13,278 bases of DNA from Acetatifactor sp. (GTDB taxonomy: Bacteria; Bacillota; Clostridia; Lachnospirales; Lachnospiraceae): positions 1-13,278 of the forward strand of contig JAEDDX010000064.1 of assembly GCA_016293615.1 (NCBI GenBank), given 5' to 3'. Both the position numbers and the translations under genes were made by a program. Below the pieces are notes generated by a model. The model had not been told where the DNA came from. It ran no database searches and was given only the letters and a program-made list of their open reading frames with translations. How positions within the stretch are numbered: position 1 is the stretch's first letter; every line of letters starts with the position of its first letter. Shown piece by piece: positions 1 to 6,803 of this stretch.

Positions 1-63
1 AGTATTTATAGGGTATACGCCCGAAATTGTGATAATGAGTTTCACGGATTAAGGTTAAAATGA
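1..63 (+). CDS. possible 3' end of a gene entering from the left edge
   Basis: Frame 1 is open from the first base to TGA at 61-63 (20 codons, ending GLRLK). The stop sits directly before a ribosome binding site and ATG of the next small ORF, followed by a terminator, which is how an operon end looks. Twenty open codons are expected by chance fairly often, and frame 2 is also open to 52, so this is only a possibility. No family can be assigned. Confidence 0.18.
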   Translation, partial: SIYRVYARNCDNEFHGLRLK

Positions 64-77
64 AAGAGGTGATTAGT

Positions 78-155
78 ATGAAAAAATTGTATACGACGAT
101 TTTATTTCCGATAGTATCCGATGACATATTAATTACCGATATTTTTGCCAGATAA
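78..155 (+). CDS. possible 25-residue small protein or leader peptide
   Basis: The ATG at 78 is preceded by AGAGGTGAT (64-72), a very good match to the 16S rRNA anti-Shine-Dalgarno sequence, with suitable spacing. The ORF encodes 25 residues, starting MKKLYTTILF and ending TDIFAR, and stops at 153-155. It is followed 18 nt later by a strong intrinsic terminator at 174-203. An extended -10-like TGTGATAAT lies at 28-36. The product is not recognised. It could be a small protein ending an operon, a remnant of a larger gene, or a leader peptide of an attenuator; the sequence does not decide between these. The evidence is the ribosome binding site and position, not homology. Confidence 0.35.
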   Translation: MKKLYTTILFPIVSDDILITDIFAR

Positions 156-173
156 AGTATCTGTTCAAGTAAT

Positions 174-203
174 ACGCATCCGATGAAATCGGGTGCGTTT
201 TTT
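174..203 (+). terminator. intrinsic terminator
   Basis: ACGCATCCGAT (174-184) pairs with ATCGGGTGCGT (188-198) through 11 pairs including one G-U, with a GAA loop. It is followed directly by a run of T to 203. It ends whatever is transcribed from the left edge, including the small ORF at 78-155, and insulates the ATPase gene at 414. Confidence 0.88.
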
Positions 204-237
204 GCTTTATGGGAAATTTCGTCCTATAAAGCAAAAA
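199..237. repeat. long inverted repeat sharing the terminator's T-run
   Basis: Sixteen bases at 199-214 (T-run, GCTTTAT, GGGA) pair with 222-237 (TCCTATAAAGCAAAAA) with a single G-U and a 7-nt loop. The left arm starts in the U-tract of the preceding terminator, so in RNA the two hairpins are adjacent and compete for those Us. The arm order (T first, A last) means it is not itself a terminator on either strand. It could protect the 3' end of the upstream transcript, act as an antiterminator arm, or be part of a mobile repeat. Confidence 0.7.
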
Positions 238-345
238 CGCTCCGCGAGGATGCGCACTCGCGCGAGTTGAAATATGTCGCATGTGTGACCGCACTCGGCG
301 CGAGAGTTTCGCAAGCGAAACTCTTTGTTCTGTAATAAAATCGTC
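238..345. repeat. hairpin-rich non-coding stretch, probable dispersed repeat element
   Basis: This gene-free stretch is more GC-rich and much more structured than its surroundings. CGCGAG (243-248) can pair with CTCGCG (257-262), CTCGCGCGAG (257-266) is a perfect palindrome, and AGAGTTTCGC (303-312) pairs perfectly with GCGAAACTCT (315-324). CACTCGCGCGAG and CACTCGGCGCGAG (starting at 255 and 292) are near copies. The density of nested inverted repeats and absence of a plausible reading frame suggest a dispersed intergenic repeat of the REP or MITE kind. Family membership is an inference without a genome to count copies in. Confidence 0.45.
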
Positions 346-413
346 CTTCTGCCAATTTGATTACGCCACATGAAAACGTAGTAAGCGAAAACAAGAAAGA
401 AGGATGATAAGGA

Positions 414-2123
414 ATGAACAGATTGAAACGTATTTTAATTTCCATGCAGGGAAAAAGTAAAACAGAACTGCACTGGCTGTACAATACCAGTGCAAACGAT
501 CCGGATGAGGAGGAAAAAATATTTACATACAAGGACATGAATTTCTGGTGCCAGGGAACGGGATTTCGGAATTCTGAAAGGCTGCTCCTTTTCGTAGCGA
601 TTCCGGACAGGTATTTTGAGAAAATCCGGTTCGAAGAATCTGTTCCCTTGGAAAACTATTTGCTCTATCGTCTTTCACCGGCAATCAGGGAATTGCAAGC
701 AGAGTATCAAAACAATAAGAAGAATACCCGGGAGAAGGCATCATTTACAATCCAAAGTCCGGATGGCTGTATGGAGAAAAAGAGTGGCTGCAGATATGAT
801 CAGGCCAGGCAATGCTTTGTTCTGTGTGTCCATTTTACCGTACCATTGGTTAATGCCATGTCAGTGAATGGAAAAGCAGCTATCCGTGCAATGAAGGATC
901 TCTTAGATTGTATTGAAACAGAGCTTGGGCGGATGGATACAGAGGAAATTCAATTGTGGATGACAACCTATAAGAAACAGAGAGAAATCCGAAAATTCAT
1001 GGAAGAAAGCGGATTATGTGCCTTTATTGCTGATGGTAGTATTTTGCCGAGGGAGGGGGACACGGGAAGTCCTTTGGAGAGTGCGATTCCGTTCATGTCG
1101 CCGATAGAATTGAGAACTGAAATCCCTTTCGCTTCGGGGGAGAAAATCATCGGAATGGGAATTCGGAAAGGAATCACTGTCATTACAGGAGGGGGATATT
1201 CCGGGAAGTCCACACTACTGGATGCCATTGAGCAGGGTATCTATCATCATATACCCGGGGATGGAAGGGAATATGTTCTGACTGACAGAGAAGCATTAAA
1301 GGTAGATGCAGAAGATGGAAGAATGGTTGAAAGCGTGAATTTGACCCCTTTTTTTCGCAAACTGGGCGGAGAGGAGACAATGGAGAGATTTTGTACAGGA
1401 CACGCAAGCGGAAGCGTTTCTCAGGCTGCCAATATTGTGGAAGCGGTTTGCGGTGGGGCAAAGCTTTTAATGATTGATGAGGACAAAAGTGCGACTAATT
1501 TCTTGATCAGAGATAGAAATATGAGGAGAATCGTGCCAAATGAGCCTATTATTCCCTTCACAGATCGTGTGGAAGAATTGTATGAAGAATGTGGTGTGTC
1601 GAGCATTTTGGTAATAGGCGGATCCAGTGCATATTTGGCATACGCCGACACTGTAATCCTGATGGACCAATATGTACCACAGATCATTACAAGCCGGGTG
1701 CAGGAGCTTGCTATCGAAAAAGTGCGAGAAGCAGGTAAGGCAGAATGGATGGAATCGCGACGGCTGAAAGCGTCAAAGACGAGTCAGCCATTTTTGCTCT
1801 TCCGTTCAGTTGTGACGGAGAATGAAAAAAAGATTGTGCTTGATGATTTCAGCGCGGACATCACACATTTGACTGCTCTTATCACGGCGGACCAGTTGAA
1901 TACTCTCTCGTTGATTATGGAGTCCATCTTAACGGATCAGGAAGCTTCGTCCGTAGAATTGATGGATAAACTAAGGGAAAAACTAGAGAATGTTTTTCGT
2001 GGGGAAAATCAAAATCGAAGCGGTTCACCTTTGGCTGCAGAACAGCTATTCTGCTCTGTAATCAGACCGTTAGACGCCTGGTGTTGTCTCAATCGAATGC
2101 GGGGAGTCCACTTTGAAGAATGA
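414..2123 (+). CDS. ABC-class P-loop ATPase (COG3044 / PF09818 family)
   Basis: A 569-residue soluble protein, about the normal length for predicted ABC-class ATPases of COG3044. The nucleotide-binding part shows a Walker A loop GGGYSGKST near residues 259-267, the family-typical HIPGDGREYVLTD just after it, an ABC-signature-like ASGSVSQAANI near 330-340, and a Walker B LLMIDEDKSATNF near 350-362. ITPFTDRVEEL-type and ILVIGGSSAY segments follow, as in the family. No membrane segment is visible and no transporter permease is nearby, so this is not a transport ATPase; the cellular role of the family is not established. The ATG at 414 has AGAAGGA at 398-404 (9-nt spacing), and AAGG at 409-412 is too close to serve. 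It appears monocistronic, lying between a terminator at 203 and a promoter at 2170. Confidence 0.93.
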   Translation: MNRLKRILISMQGKSKTELHWLYNTSANDPDEEEKIFTYKDMNFWCQGTGFRNSERLLLFVAIPDRYFEKIRFEESVPLENYLLYRLSPAIRELQAEYQNNKKNTREKASFTIQSPDGCMEKKSGCRYDQARQCFVLCVHFTVPLVNAMSVNGKAAIRAMKDLLDCIETELGRMDTEEIQLWMTTYKKQREIRKFMEESGLCAFIADGSILPREGDTGSPLESAIPFMSPIELRTEIPFASGEKIIGMGIRKGITVITGGGYSGKSTLLDAIEQGIYHHIPGDGREYVLTDREALKVDAEDGRMVESVNLTPFFRKLGGEETMERFCTGHASGSVSQAANIVEAVCGGAKLLMIDEDKSATNFLIRDRNMRRIVPNEPIIPFTDRVEELYEECGVSSILVIGGSSAYLAYADTVILMDQYVPQIITSRVQELAIEKVREAGKAEWMESRRLKASKTSQPFLLFRSVVTENEKKIVLDDFSADITHLTALITADQLNTLSLIMESILTDQEASSVELMDKLREKLENVFRGENQNRSGSPLAAEQLFCSVIRPLDAWCCLNRMRGVHFEE

Positions 2124-2169
2124 CGGTAATTGAATGGGTCACCGGATTCTTATGCAAACGAAAATAAGC

Positions 2170-2198
2170 TTTTTGTTTTATTGAATATTTGGTATAAT
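2170..2198 (+). promoter_or_regulatory. sigma-A-type promoter for the phosphotransferase gene
   Basis: A perfect -10 TATAAT at 2193-2198 is preceded by TG one base upstream (TGGTATAAT), an extended -10. At 17 bp spacing the -35 region is only the weak TTTTTG (2170-2175), which an extended -10 can tolerate. Transcription would begin near 2205, giving a 5' leader of about 125 nt before the ATG at 2332. Confidence 0.7.
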
Positions 2199-2204
2199 CA
2201 TATC

Positions 2205-2331
2205 AGTATTGACAAAGTCATAAGCGAAAGGTTTGACTGACTTGACGAAGACTGCACATGCAGGAGGATTGAGGATAAGAGACCTCTTTGTCATCAAAGG
2301 AAAATGTAGCGAAGCGTAAGGAGTTTTGCCA
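2205..2331 (+). promoter_or_regulatory. long 5' leader with competing stems and a possible short ORF
   Basis: TGACAAAG (2210-2217) is complementary to CTTTGTCA (2286-2293). AAGTCA (2215-2220) can instead pair with TGACTT (2238-2243), and CTTTG (2286-2290) with CAAAG (2295-2299), so three stems are mutually exclusive. CTGC-acat-GCAG (2252-2263) forms a small local hairpin. A frame open from 2224 to TAA at 2317-2319 could start at TTG 2242 and would end inside the ribosome binding site of the next gene. It matches no riboswitch class known to me. Short AU-rich stems arise easily by chance. Confidence 0.3.
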
Positions 2332-3279
2332 ATGAAACCGATACAGGATGAAATCAGAAATGAGTTGGCAGGTCGTTTTGGTATAGATGGGAGTGAATTG
2401 TCCTTTTTGGCAGGAGGCAGAGAGGACAGTGACGGAATTGTCTACACCACTACGAGAAACGGAAAGAAATATGTTTTCAAGATTTCACAGGCGGCAGATG
2501 AGGAACATGTAAAGAATATCCTGGAGTTTGCCCATTATCTTGGGAGCAGTGGTATCCGCATAGGCAGTCCGATTGAGAATGAAAAAGGGAATATCTATGA
2601 GACAGCAAAGGTTCAGGATACATTGTTGATTGCTACCCTGATGGAGTATATTGACGGTGCCACGCCCGGAGTGGAGATTTTACAGAAAGATTCCCGGCTG
2701 GTTTACGAGTGGGGGCGGCTGACCGGGAAAATGCATCAGGCTGCAAAGAAATATCCTGTCTGGAGAAATGTATGTGAGAGCGATGAACGATATGGGTTTG
2801 AGGCGGAGATCGATTCCTTTATTGCGATGTCACCAAATGAATTCATTCGGGACAAGTGGCGGGAAATGAAGGAGAAATTAAGAGCATTCCCCATCAATCG
2901 AGACACCTATGGATTTATCCATAACGATAATCACCAGATGAATATCATTGCTTCCGGAACCGATATCGCGGTCATTGATTTTGATTGCGCGGAGTGTCAT
3001 TTTTTCATCAATGACATCTTGTTGCCGGTGCAGGGACTCTTGTTTGATGTGACAGGCGGCATGATGGGGCCCATTACGAAACCGGAGGTGTTGAAAGAGT
3101 TCTATCGACATTTCCTGAAAGGCTATCGGACGGAGAATGAGCTGGATGCATTCTGGCTTGAACAGCTCGGAACTTTTTTAGAGTATAGAAGATTGCTCTT
3201 ATACACGGTGCTGCAGGGCTGGTTATCCAATGACAGCAGTGCGAATGAGGCCTTTCTGAATATGATCCGGAATCCGTAA
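2332..3279 (+). CDS. APH-fold phosphotransferase / RdoA-like kinase
   Basis: A 315-residue protein of the aminoglycoside phosphotransferase-like superfamily (PF01636, COG2334 style). An N-lobe with KKYVFKIS carries the ATP-binding lysine. The catalytic loop HNDNHQMN near residues 197-204 fits the HxDxxxxN pattern, and IDFDCAE near 216-222 replaces the DFG metal site. All key residues are present, so it should be an active kinase. The substrate cannot be told: relatives phosphorylate antibiotics, homoserine, choline, fructosamines or proteins. Nothing in the context indicates antibiotic resistance. The ATG at 2332 is chosen over an in-frame TTG at 2326 because TAAGGAG (2317-2323) is 8 nt from the ATG but only 2 nt from the TTG. 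It is transcribed from the promoter near 2193, possibly alone. Confidence 0.85.
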   Translation: MKPIQDEIRNELAGRFGIDGSELSFLAGGREDSDGIVYTTTRNGKKYVFKISQAADEEHVKNILEFAHYLGSSGIRIGSPIENEKGNIYETAKVQDTLLIATLMEYIDGATPGVEILQKDSRLVYEWGRLTGKMHQAAKKYPVWRNVCESDERYGFEAEIDSFIAMSPNEFIRDKWREMKEKLRAFPINRDTYGFIHNDNHQMNIIASGTDIAVIDFDCAECHFFINDILLPVQGLLFDVTGGMMGPITKPEVLKEFYRHFLKGYRTENELDAFWLEQLGTFLEYRRLLLYTVLQGWLSNDSSANEAFLNMIRNP

Positions 3280-3308
3280 CGGTTCAGGAACCTGTCCCCT
3301 GAAAACCG
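3280..3308. repeat. hairpin with GGTTCAGGAACCTGTCCCC core, possible dispersed repeat
   Basis: Starting directly after the stop codon, CGGT plus TCAGG (3280-3288) pairs with CCTGA plus ACCG (3298-3308) with a two-base bulge. There is no T-run after it, so it is not a standard terminator. The CAGGAACCTGTCCCCTG core resembles sequences that recur in intergenic regions of clostridial genomes; that resemblance is from memory and unverified. Confidence 0.4.
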
Positions 3309-3370
3309 GCAATGGCTATACGCTGCCTTTCAGAAGATAAAAAGAACAGCTAAATGAATGGGAGGAAAAG

Positions 3371-4240
3371 ATGAAGTACGAAAAGATTGTGAAGAATTCA
3401 TTTTGTGTGATTGGTAAGGTGGGCTCGACAAATGATGGAGAAGGATTTGTGGAGAGACTCTGGCAGGAGGCGAATCAAAACTTTCATGAAGTCGAGGCCC
3501 TGGCAAAAAAGGATGAAAACGGTCATCTGATCGGTGTTTGGGGAGCCATGACGGACTTTGGTTTTCGCTTTTTGCCTTGGGAGGAGAACTTTTCGAAGGG
3601 TTTATATCTGGCCGGAATTGAGGCAGAAGAGAATGCAATAGCGCCGCCCGGATGGAAAAAATGGATTATCCCCGGGTTTGAGTGCCTGAAGGTGAAAGTC
3701 GAAGAACCGGACACCTTCTCTAAAATGATCGCATTTATGAAAGAGGAGAATATCGAGCTTGCTGCAGCGGTTCAGGATTTTACGGATCCGACGACCGGAC
3801 AGGCCTATATGTTGTTTCCCGTTGCCCTGAATGATTCGAAAGCGGAACTGATTCGAAGAGTGAAGGATGAAACGAATCAGGTGGCTTATTGCGGTTTTCA
3901 CTGCGAATATTGTTTTATGGGGATGTGGTGCGGCGGATGTCGCAGCGCCTGCAATATGTGTTCCTATGCAACCGTCAGTGACGATAATCACTGTATTCAT
4001 GAACTGTGCTGTAAGGAAAGGAACATCAATTCCTGCTCTGAATGTGCGGAGCTTGCTGAATGTAAGAAAGGCTTTTACAAAGAAGCCACAGGTCATATTG
4101 CGAAAGCATATGCGATGTACATAAGCAGGTACGGAGAAGAGGCATATACTAGGAAACGAAAAGAGATGGGCAAAGAGGGAGCAGACAAAATCGATTCCCT
4201 GGATTCTTTAGAAGCTGTGCTGGCTGCGCTGGAGTATTAG
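3371..4240 (+). CDS. GyrI-like domain fused to a DUF3795 cysteine-rich domain
   Basis: A 289-residue two-domain protein. Residues 1 to about 158 resemble the GyrI-like/AraC effector-binding small-molecule fold (opening KIVKNSFCVIGK, a FGFRFLPWEENFSKGLYLAGIE strand region, and the terminal AYMLFPV strand). Residues from about 170 to 245 form a DUF3795-like cysteine-rich module opening YCGFHCEYC, with further pairs in CGGC, ACNMC, CC and CSEC, closing with AELAECKKGFY. The Cys spacing suggests a metal site (zinc or iron-sulfur). No DNA-binding helix-turn-helix is visible, so despite the GyrI-like half it is probably not a transcription factor; a ligand or toxin-binding role is possible. The start is clear: GGGAGG at 3360-3365 lies upstream of ATG 3371. 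The exact function is unknown. Confidence 0.82.
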   Translation: MKYEKIVKNSFCVIGKVGSTNDGEGFVERLWQEANQNFHEVEALAKKDENGHLIGVWGAMTDFGFRFLPWEENFSKGLYLAGIEAEENAIAPPGWKKWIIPGFECLKVKVEEPDTFSKMIAFMKEENIELAAAVQDFTDPTTGQAYMLFPVALNDSKAELIRRVKDETNQVAYCGFHCEYCFMGMWCGGCRSACNMCSYATVSDDNHCIHELCCKERNINSCSECAELAECKKGFYKEATGHIAKAYAMYISRYGEEAYTRKRKEMGKEGADKIDSLDSLEAVLAALEY

Positions 4241-4276
4241 CATTCAAGTTTATGTTGACAGGATAAAGACATCAAA

Positions 4277-4303
4277 GCCATTGGAACCTACAAATCCAAT
4301 GGC
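4277..4303. promoter_or_regulatory. perfect 8-bp inverted repeat upstream of the isomerase gene
   Basis: GCCATTGG (4277-4284) and CCAATGGC (4296-4303) are perfect inverted repeats 11 bp apart, in the 102-bp gap between the DUF3795 gene and the isomerase gene. A TTGACA -35-like hexamer lies at 4255-4260, but no good -10 sits at the right distance. There is no T-run, so it is not a terminator. It could be an operator for the isomerase/oxidoreductase pair or an mRNA hairpin. Confidence 0.35.
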
Positions 4304-4342
4304 GACGAGATGGTAAAGGAATGGAATGGGGGAGAATGGATT

Positions 4343-5113
4343 ATGGACAAAAGAATTGGTGCCCAGCTTTATACGGTCAGGGATCATATGAAAACAATAG
4401 AGGATTTTGAGCAGACCTGCCGACGGATCCATGACATCGGATATCAGATTGTTCAGATATCCGGAACAGATCTCAAGGCAGATGAGATGAAGCCGATTCT
4501 TGAGCATTATCATTTGGAGGTAGTGACGACCCACCGGGGGTTCGAGGGCTTTCTGAAGAATCCGGACGAAATCATTGCCTACAATCAGACACTGGGCTGT
4601 AAGCTTTGCGGAATCGGTTCCATGCCATGGGAAATACGGGCAAATCCGCAGGCGGTGAATCAGTTTTTGAAGGACGCGGACAGGATATCAAAGGAACTGA
4701 AGCAGGCGGGGATGCTTTTTGGCTATCATCATCACTCCTTTGAGTTCGCAAAGCTGGATGGTGTACGGGTTATGGATCGTCTGATCCATGAGACTGACCC
4801 GGAAGCTTTTTTCTTTATTGTGGATACATACTGGCTGCAGGTCGGCGGCGTAAATCCGGCTGATTTCATATCCGGCTTGGGCAAGAGAGCGATGGCAATT
4901 CACTTTAAGGACCTGCGCATCAATCCCGAGAAGGATTTTGCACAGGAGATGGCGGAAGTGGGAGAAGGAAACCTGGATTGGGATGCGATTGTCTCAGCCT
5001 GTCAGAAGGCGGGGACGAAATGGGCCCTTGTGGAGCAGGATACCTGCCCCGGAGACCCATTCCAATCCTTAAAAAACAGCTATGAATATTTAAAGAATAA
5101 AGGGTTCGAGTAG
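4343..5113 (+). CDS. sugar phosphate isomerase/epimerase-like TIM-barrel protein
   Basis: A 256-residue protein of the xylose isomerase-like TIM-barrel family (PF01261, COG1082 style). It opens with IGAQLYTVRDHMK, typical of the first strand, and carries likely metal ligands in order: the glutamate in HHHSFEF, the aspartate in VDTYWLQVGG, the histidine in AIHFKDLR and the glutamate in LVEQDTCPGDP. These fit a divalent-metal aldose/ketose isomerase or epimerase; the sugar is unknown. ATG 4343 is chosen because GGGGGAG (4328-4334) is 8 nt upstream and the homologous start begins there. The in-frame ATG at 4310 would add 11 residues without a ribosome binding site. The flavin oxidoreductase gene starts 14 nt downstream, so the two are almost surely one operon and may act on the same compound. 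Confidence 0.88.
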   Translation: MDKRIGAQLYTVRDHMKTIEDFEQTCRRIHDIGYQIVQISGTDLKADEMKPILEHYHLEVVTTHRGFEGFLKNPDEIIAYNQTLGCKLCGIGSMPWEIRANPQAVNQFLKDADRISKELKQAGMLFGYHHHSFEFAKLDGVRVMDRLIHETDPEAFFFIVDTYWLQVGGVNPADFISGLGKRAMAIHFKDLRINPEKDFAQEMAEVGEGNLDWDAIVSACQKAGTKWALVEQDTCPGDPFQSLKNSYEYLKNKGFE

Positions 5114-5127
5114 AGAGGAGTATTTAC

Positions 5128-6222
5128 ATGAGCAACGCAGCATCTCCGATTCAAATCGGGAAAAGAATCTGTAAAAACAGAATTACCATGGCGCCTACAG
5201 TGAAGTTTGCCGCCGGTGACGACGGAATCGTCACGGAGGAATTGGTAAAGCACTACGAGGCAAGAGCGGCTCATGGAGTAGGGCTGATCGTTGTGGAGGC
5301 CACCTGTGTCGCCAAAGAAGCAAGATTGTTTCCCTCTCAACTGGGTCTATGGTGCGATGAACAGATTGAGGGTCACAAAAAGCTGGTGAATGCAGTACAT
5401 AAATATGATACGCTGGTGGTTCCCCAGATTCATTATGGCGGGCTGGGTACACATCCTGCGTGCGGACCGCTCACCTCTCCAACGAAGGTAACATGGAATG
5501 ATGGTGCTCGGGATGTGGAAGCGGTGGAGCTGTCTCATGACGATATAAAAAGGATCATCAAGCAGTTTGTGGAAGCAGCAATTCGGGCACAAAAAGCGGG
5601 TTATGACGGTGTGCAGCTCCATGCCTGTCATGCTTATCTTATCAATGACTTTGCGTCCAATGTAAACCAAAGAACCGATGAATATGGCGGTAGTGTTGAA
5701 AATAAGGCCCGTTTTGGATGCGAGATCATTGCTGAAATCAGAAAAGCCTGCGGAGAAGATTTCATTATTTCGGCGAGAATTTCCGGTGCGGACCCTACCG
5801 TGCAGGAAGCGAAGACGGTTGCGGAGCTCTATGTTGCAGCGGGCTGCGATTATCTGCAGGTATCCTGTGGAATAGGAAAGTTCAACGATGTCCCCTATGA
5901 TGAGTCATTGCCCTATAACAAGATCGCGGCACTGGGCGTGGAAATGCATAAACACTTTAAGGGAAGAGTACCGGTATCTACGGTGAATGGTCTTCGTAGT
6001 GTGGAGCTGGTCCGTTATATGTTAGAAAATGATCTGGTCGACACTGTAGATCTTGGATGCGGATTGCTGGCCGATCCGGCTTTTACGGATGCGATTCTGT
6101 GGAATGCACCTTATGTGAAATGCTTCAGCTGTCCCAACTGTGCGTTTGGTCCCGGACATACACATCCTTGTCCGGCTATGCGATTGCGGGGGGAGCATGA
6201 ATTCTCGGTGATCCCGGAATAA
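5128..6222 (+). CDS. NADH:flavin oxidoreductase, Old Yellow Enzyme family
   Basis: A 364-residue FMN-binding TIM barrel (PF00724). Visible family landmarks are KNRITMAPTVKF near the N terminus, GLIVVEATCV, the active-site pair in LHACHAYLINDF, the signature NQRTDEYGGSVENKARF, and the phosphate-binding C-terminal strands (VSTVNGL, DLGCGLLADPAF). The C terminus has C332-x2-C335-x2-C338-x9-C348, resembling the iron-sulfur cysteine cluster of 2,4-dienoyl-CoA reductase and trimethylamine dehydrogenase relatives. The long FAD/NAD-binding half of those enzymes is absent, so this is a single-domain form. The expected reaction is reduction of an activated C=C bond, or a related dehydrogenation, on an unknown substrate. 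GAGAGGAG lies 7 nt before ATG 5128. It is the second gene after the isomerase. Confidence 0.92.
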   Translation: MSNAASPIQIGKRICKNRITMAPTVKFAAGDDGIVTEELVKHYEARAAHGVGLIVVEATCVAKEARLFPSQLGLWCDEQIEGHKKLVNAVHKYDTLVVPQIHYGGLGTHPACGPLTSPTKVTWNDGARDVEAVELSHDDIKRIIKQFVEAAIRAQKAGYDGVQLHACHAYLINDFASNVNQRTDEYGGSVENKARFGCEIIAEIRKACGEDFIISARISGADPTVQEAKTVAELYVAAGCDYLQVSCGIGKFNDVPYDESLPYNKIAALGVEMHKHFKGRVPVSTVNGLRSVELVRYMLENDLVDTVDLGCGLLADPAFTDAILWNAPYVKCFSCPNCAFGPGHTHPCPAMRLRGEHEFSVIPE

Positions 6223-6280
6223 TCAGAACCGGGAACACCACTCACCGGGGAATACGGGGGAGAATACCGAAGGGAGAAGT

Positions 6281-6781
6281 ATGAGTGAGAGTGTGAAGCA
6301 TCCTATTGCTCCGATTTATGATGAAAACTCGAAAATAGTAGTACTGGGATCTTTTCCATCTGTGAAATCCAGAGAGCAGCAATTTTTTTACGGGCATCCG
6401 CAGAATCGTTTTTGGAGAGTGATGGCCGGTGTGTTGGAGGAGGAAACGCCTGACACAATAGAGGAAAAAAAGGATTTTCTCATCAGGAATCATATTGCTG
6501 TCTGGGATGTGATAGCATCCTGCGAGATTGTCGGATCATCGGATGCCTCGATCACCAATGTGGTTCCCAATGACCTGACTCCGATACTGGAGTGCGCAGA
6601 TATCAGGCAAATCTATTGTAACGGAGCAAAATCCTATGAATTGTATTGTAAGTATCTGGAGCCTGAATTGGGACGCAAGGCATGGAAGCTTCCATCCACA
6701 AGCCCCGCCAACGCTGCGTGGTCATTGGAGAAGCTGGTCAGGGCCTGGAAGGATATTGAATGTGCATTAAATGAGGAGTAG
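6281..6781 (+). CDS. DNA-deoxyinosine glycosylase (family 6 UDG superfamily type)
   Basis: A 166-residue protein, the normal size for hypoxanthine-DNA glycosylases of the uracil-DNA glycosylase superfamily. Motif 1 is VVLGSFPSVKS near residues 20-30. The family-specific FFYGHPQNRFWRVM follows near 35-48, where N42 likely matches the catalytic asparagine described for the Methanosarcina enzyme. The central AVWDVIASCEIVGSSDASI segment is next, and motif 2 is LPSTSPANA near 135-143. It should remove hypoxanthine (deaminated adenine) from DNA and start base excision repair. AAGGGAGAAG lies directly upstream of ATG 6281. There is no overlap with neighbours; the recD2 gene follows after about 115 nt, so joint control with recD2 is possible but not shown. 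Confidence 0.9.
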   Translation: MSESVKHPIAPIYDENSKIVVLGSFPSVKSREQQFFYGHPQNRFWRVMAGVLEEETPDTIEEKKDFLIRNHIAVWDVIASCEIVGSSDASITNVVPNDLTPILECADIRQIYCNGAKSYELYCKYLEPELGRKAWKLPSTSPANAAWSLEKLVRAWKDIECALNEE

Positions 6782-6803
6782 ACAATTAGCCGTTTTCAAA
6801 TAG

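Noticed and set aside
224..538. 104-codon - strand frame across the intergenic repeat and the start of the ATPase gene
   Set aside because: It overlaps the well-supported ATPase start and its C-terminal part translates the hairpin-rich repeat; no ribosome binding site.
2326..2331. TTG start two codons upstream for the phosphotransferase
   Set aside because: The ribosome binding site would be only 2 nt away; ATG 2332 has proper spacing.
3602..4096. 164-codon - strand frame opposite the GyrI/DUF3795 gene
   Set aside because: Shadow of a well-supported gene on the + strand with clear cysteine motifs.
4310..4342. Upstream ATG extension of the isomerase gene
   Set aside because: No ribosome binding site precedes 4310, while GGGGGAG is ideally placed for 4343, which also fits the family N-terminus.
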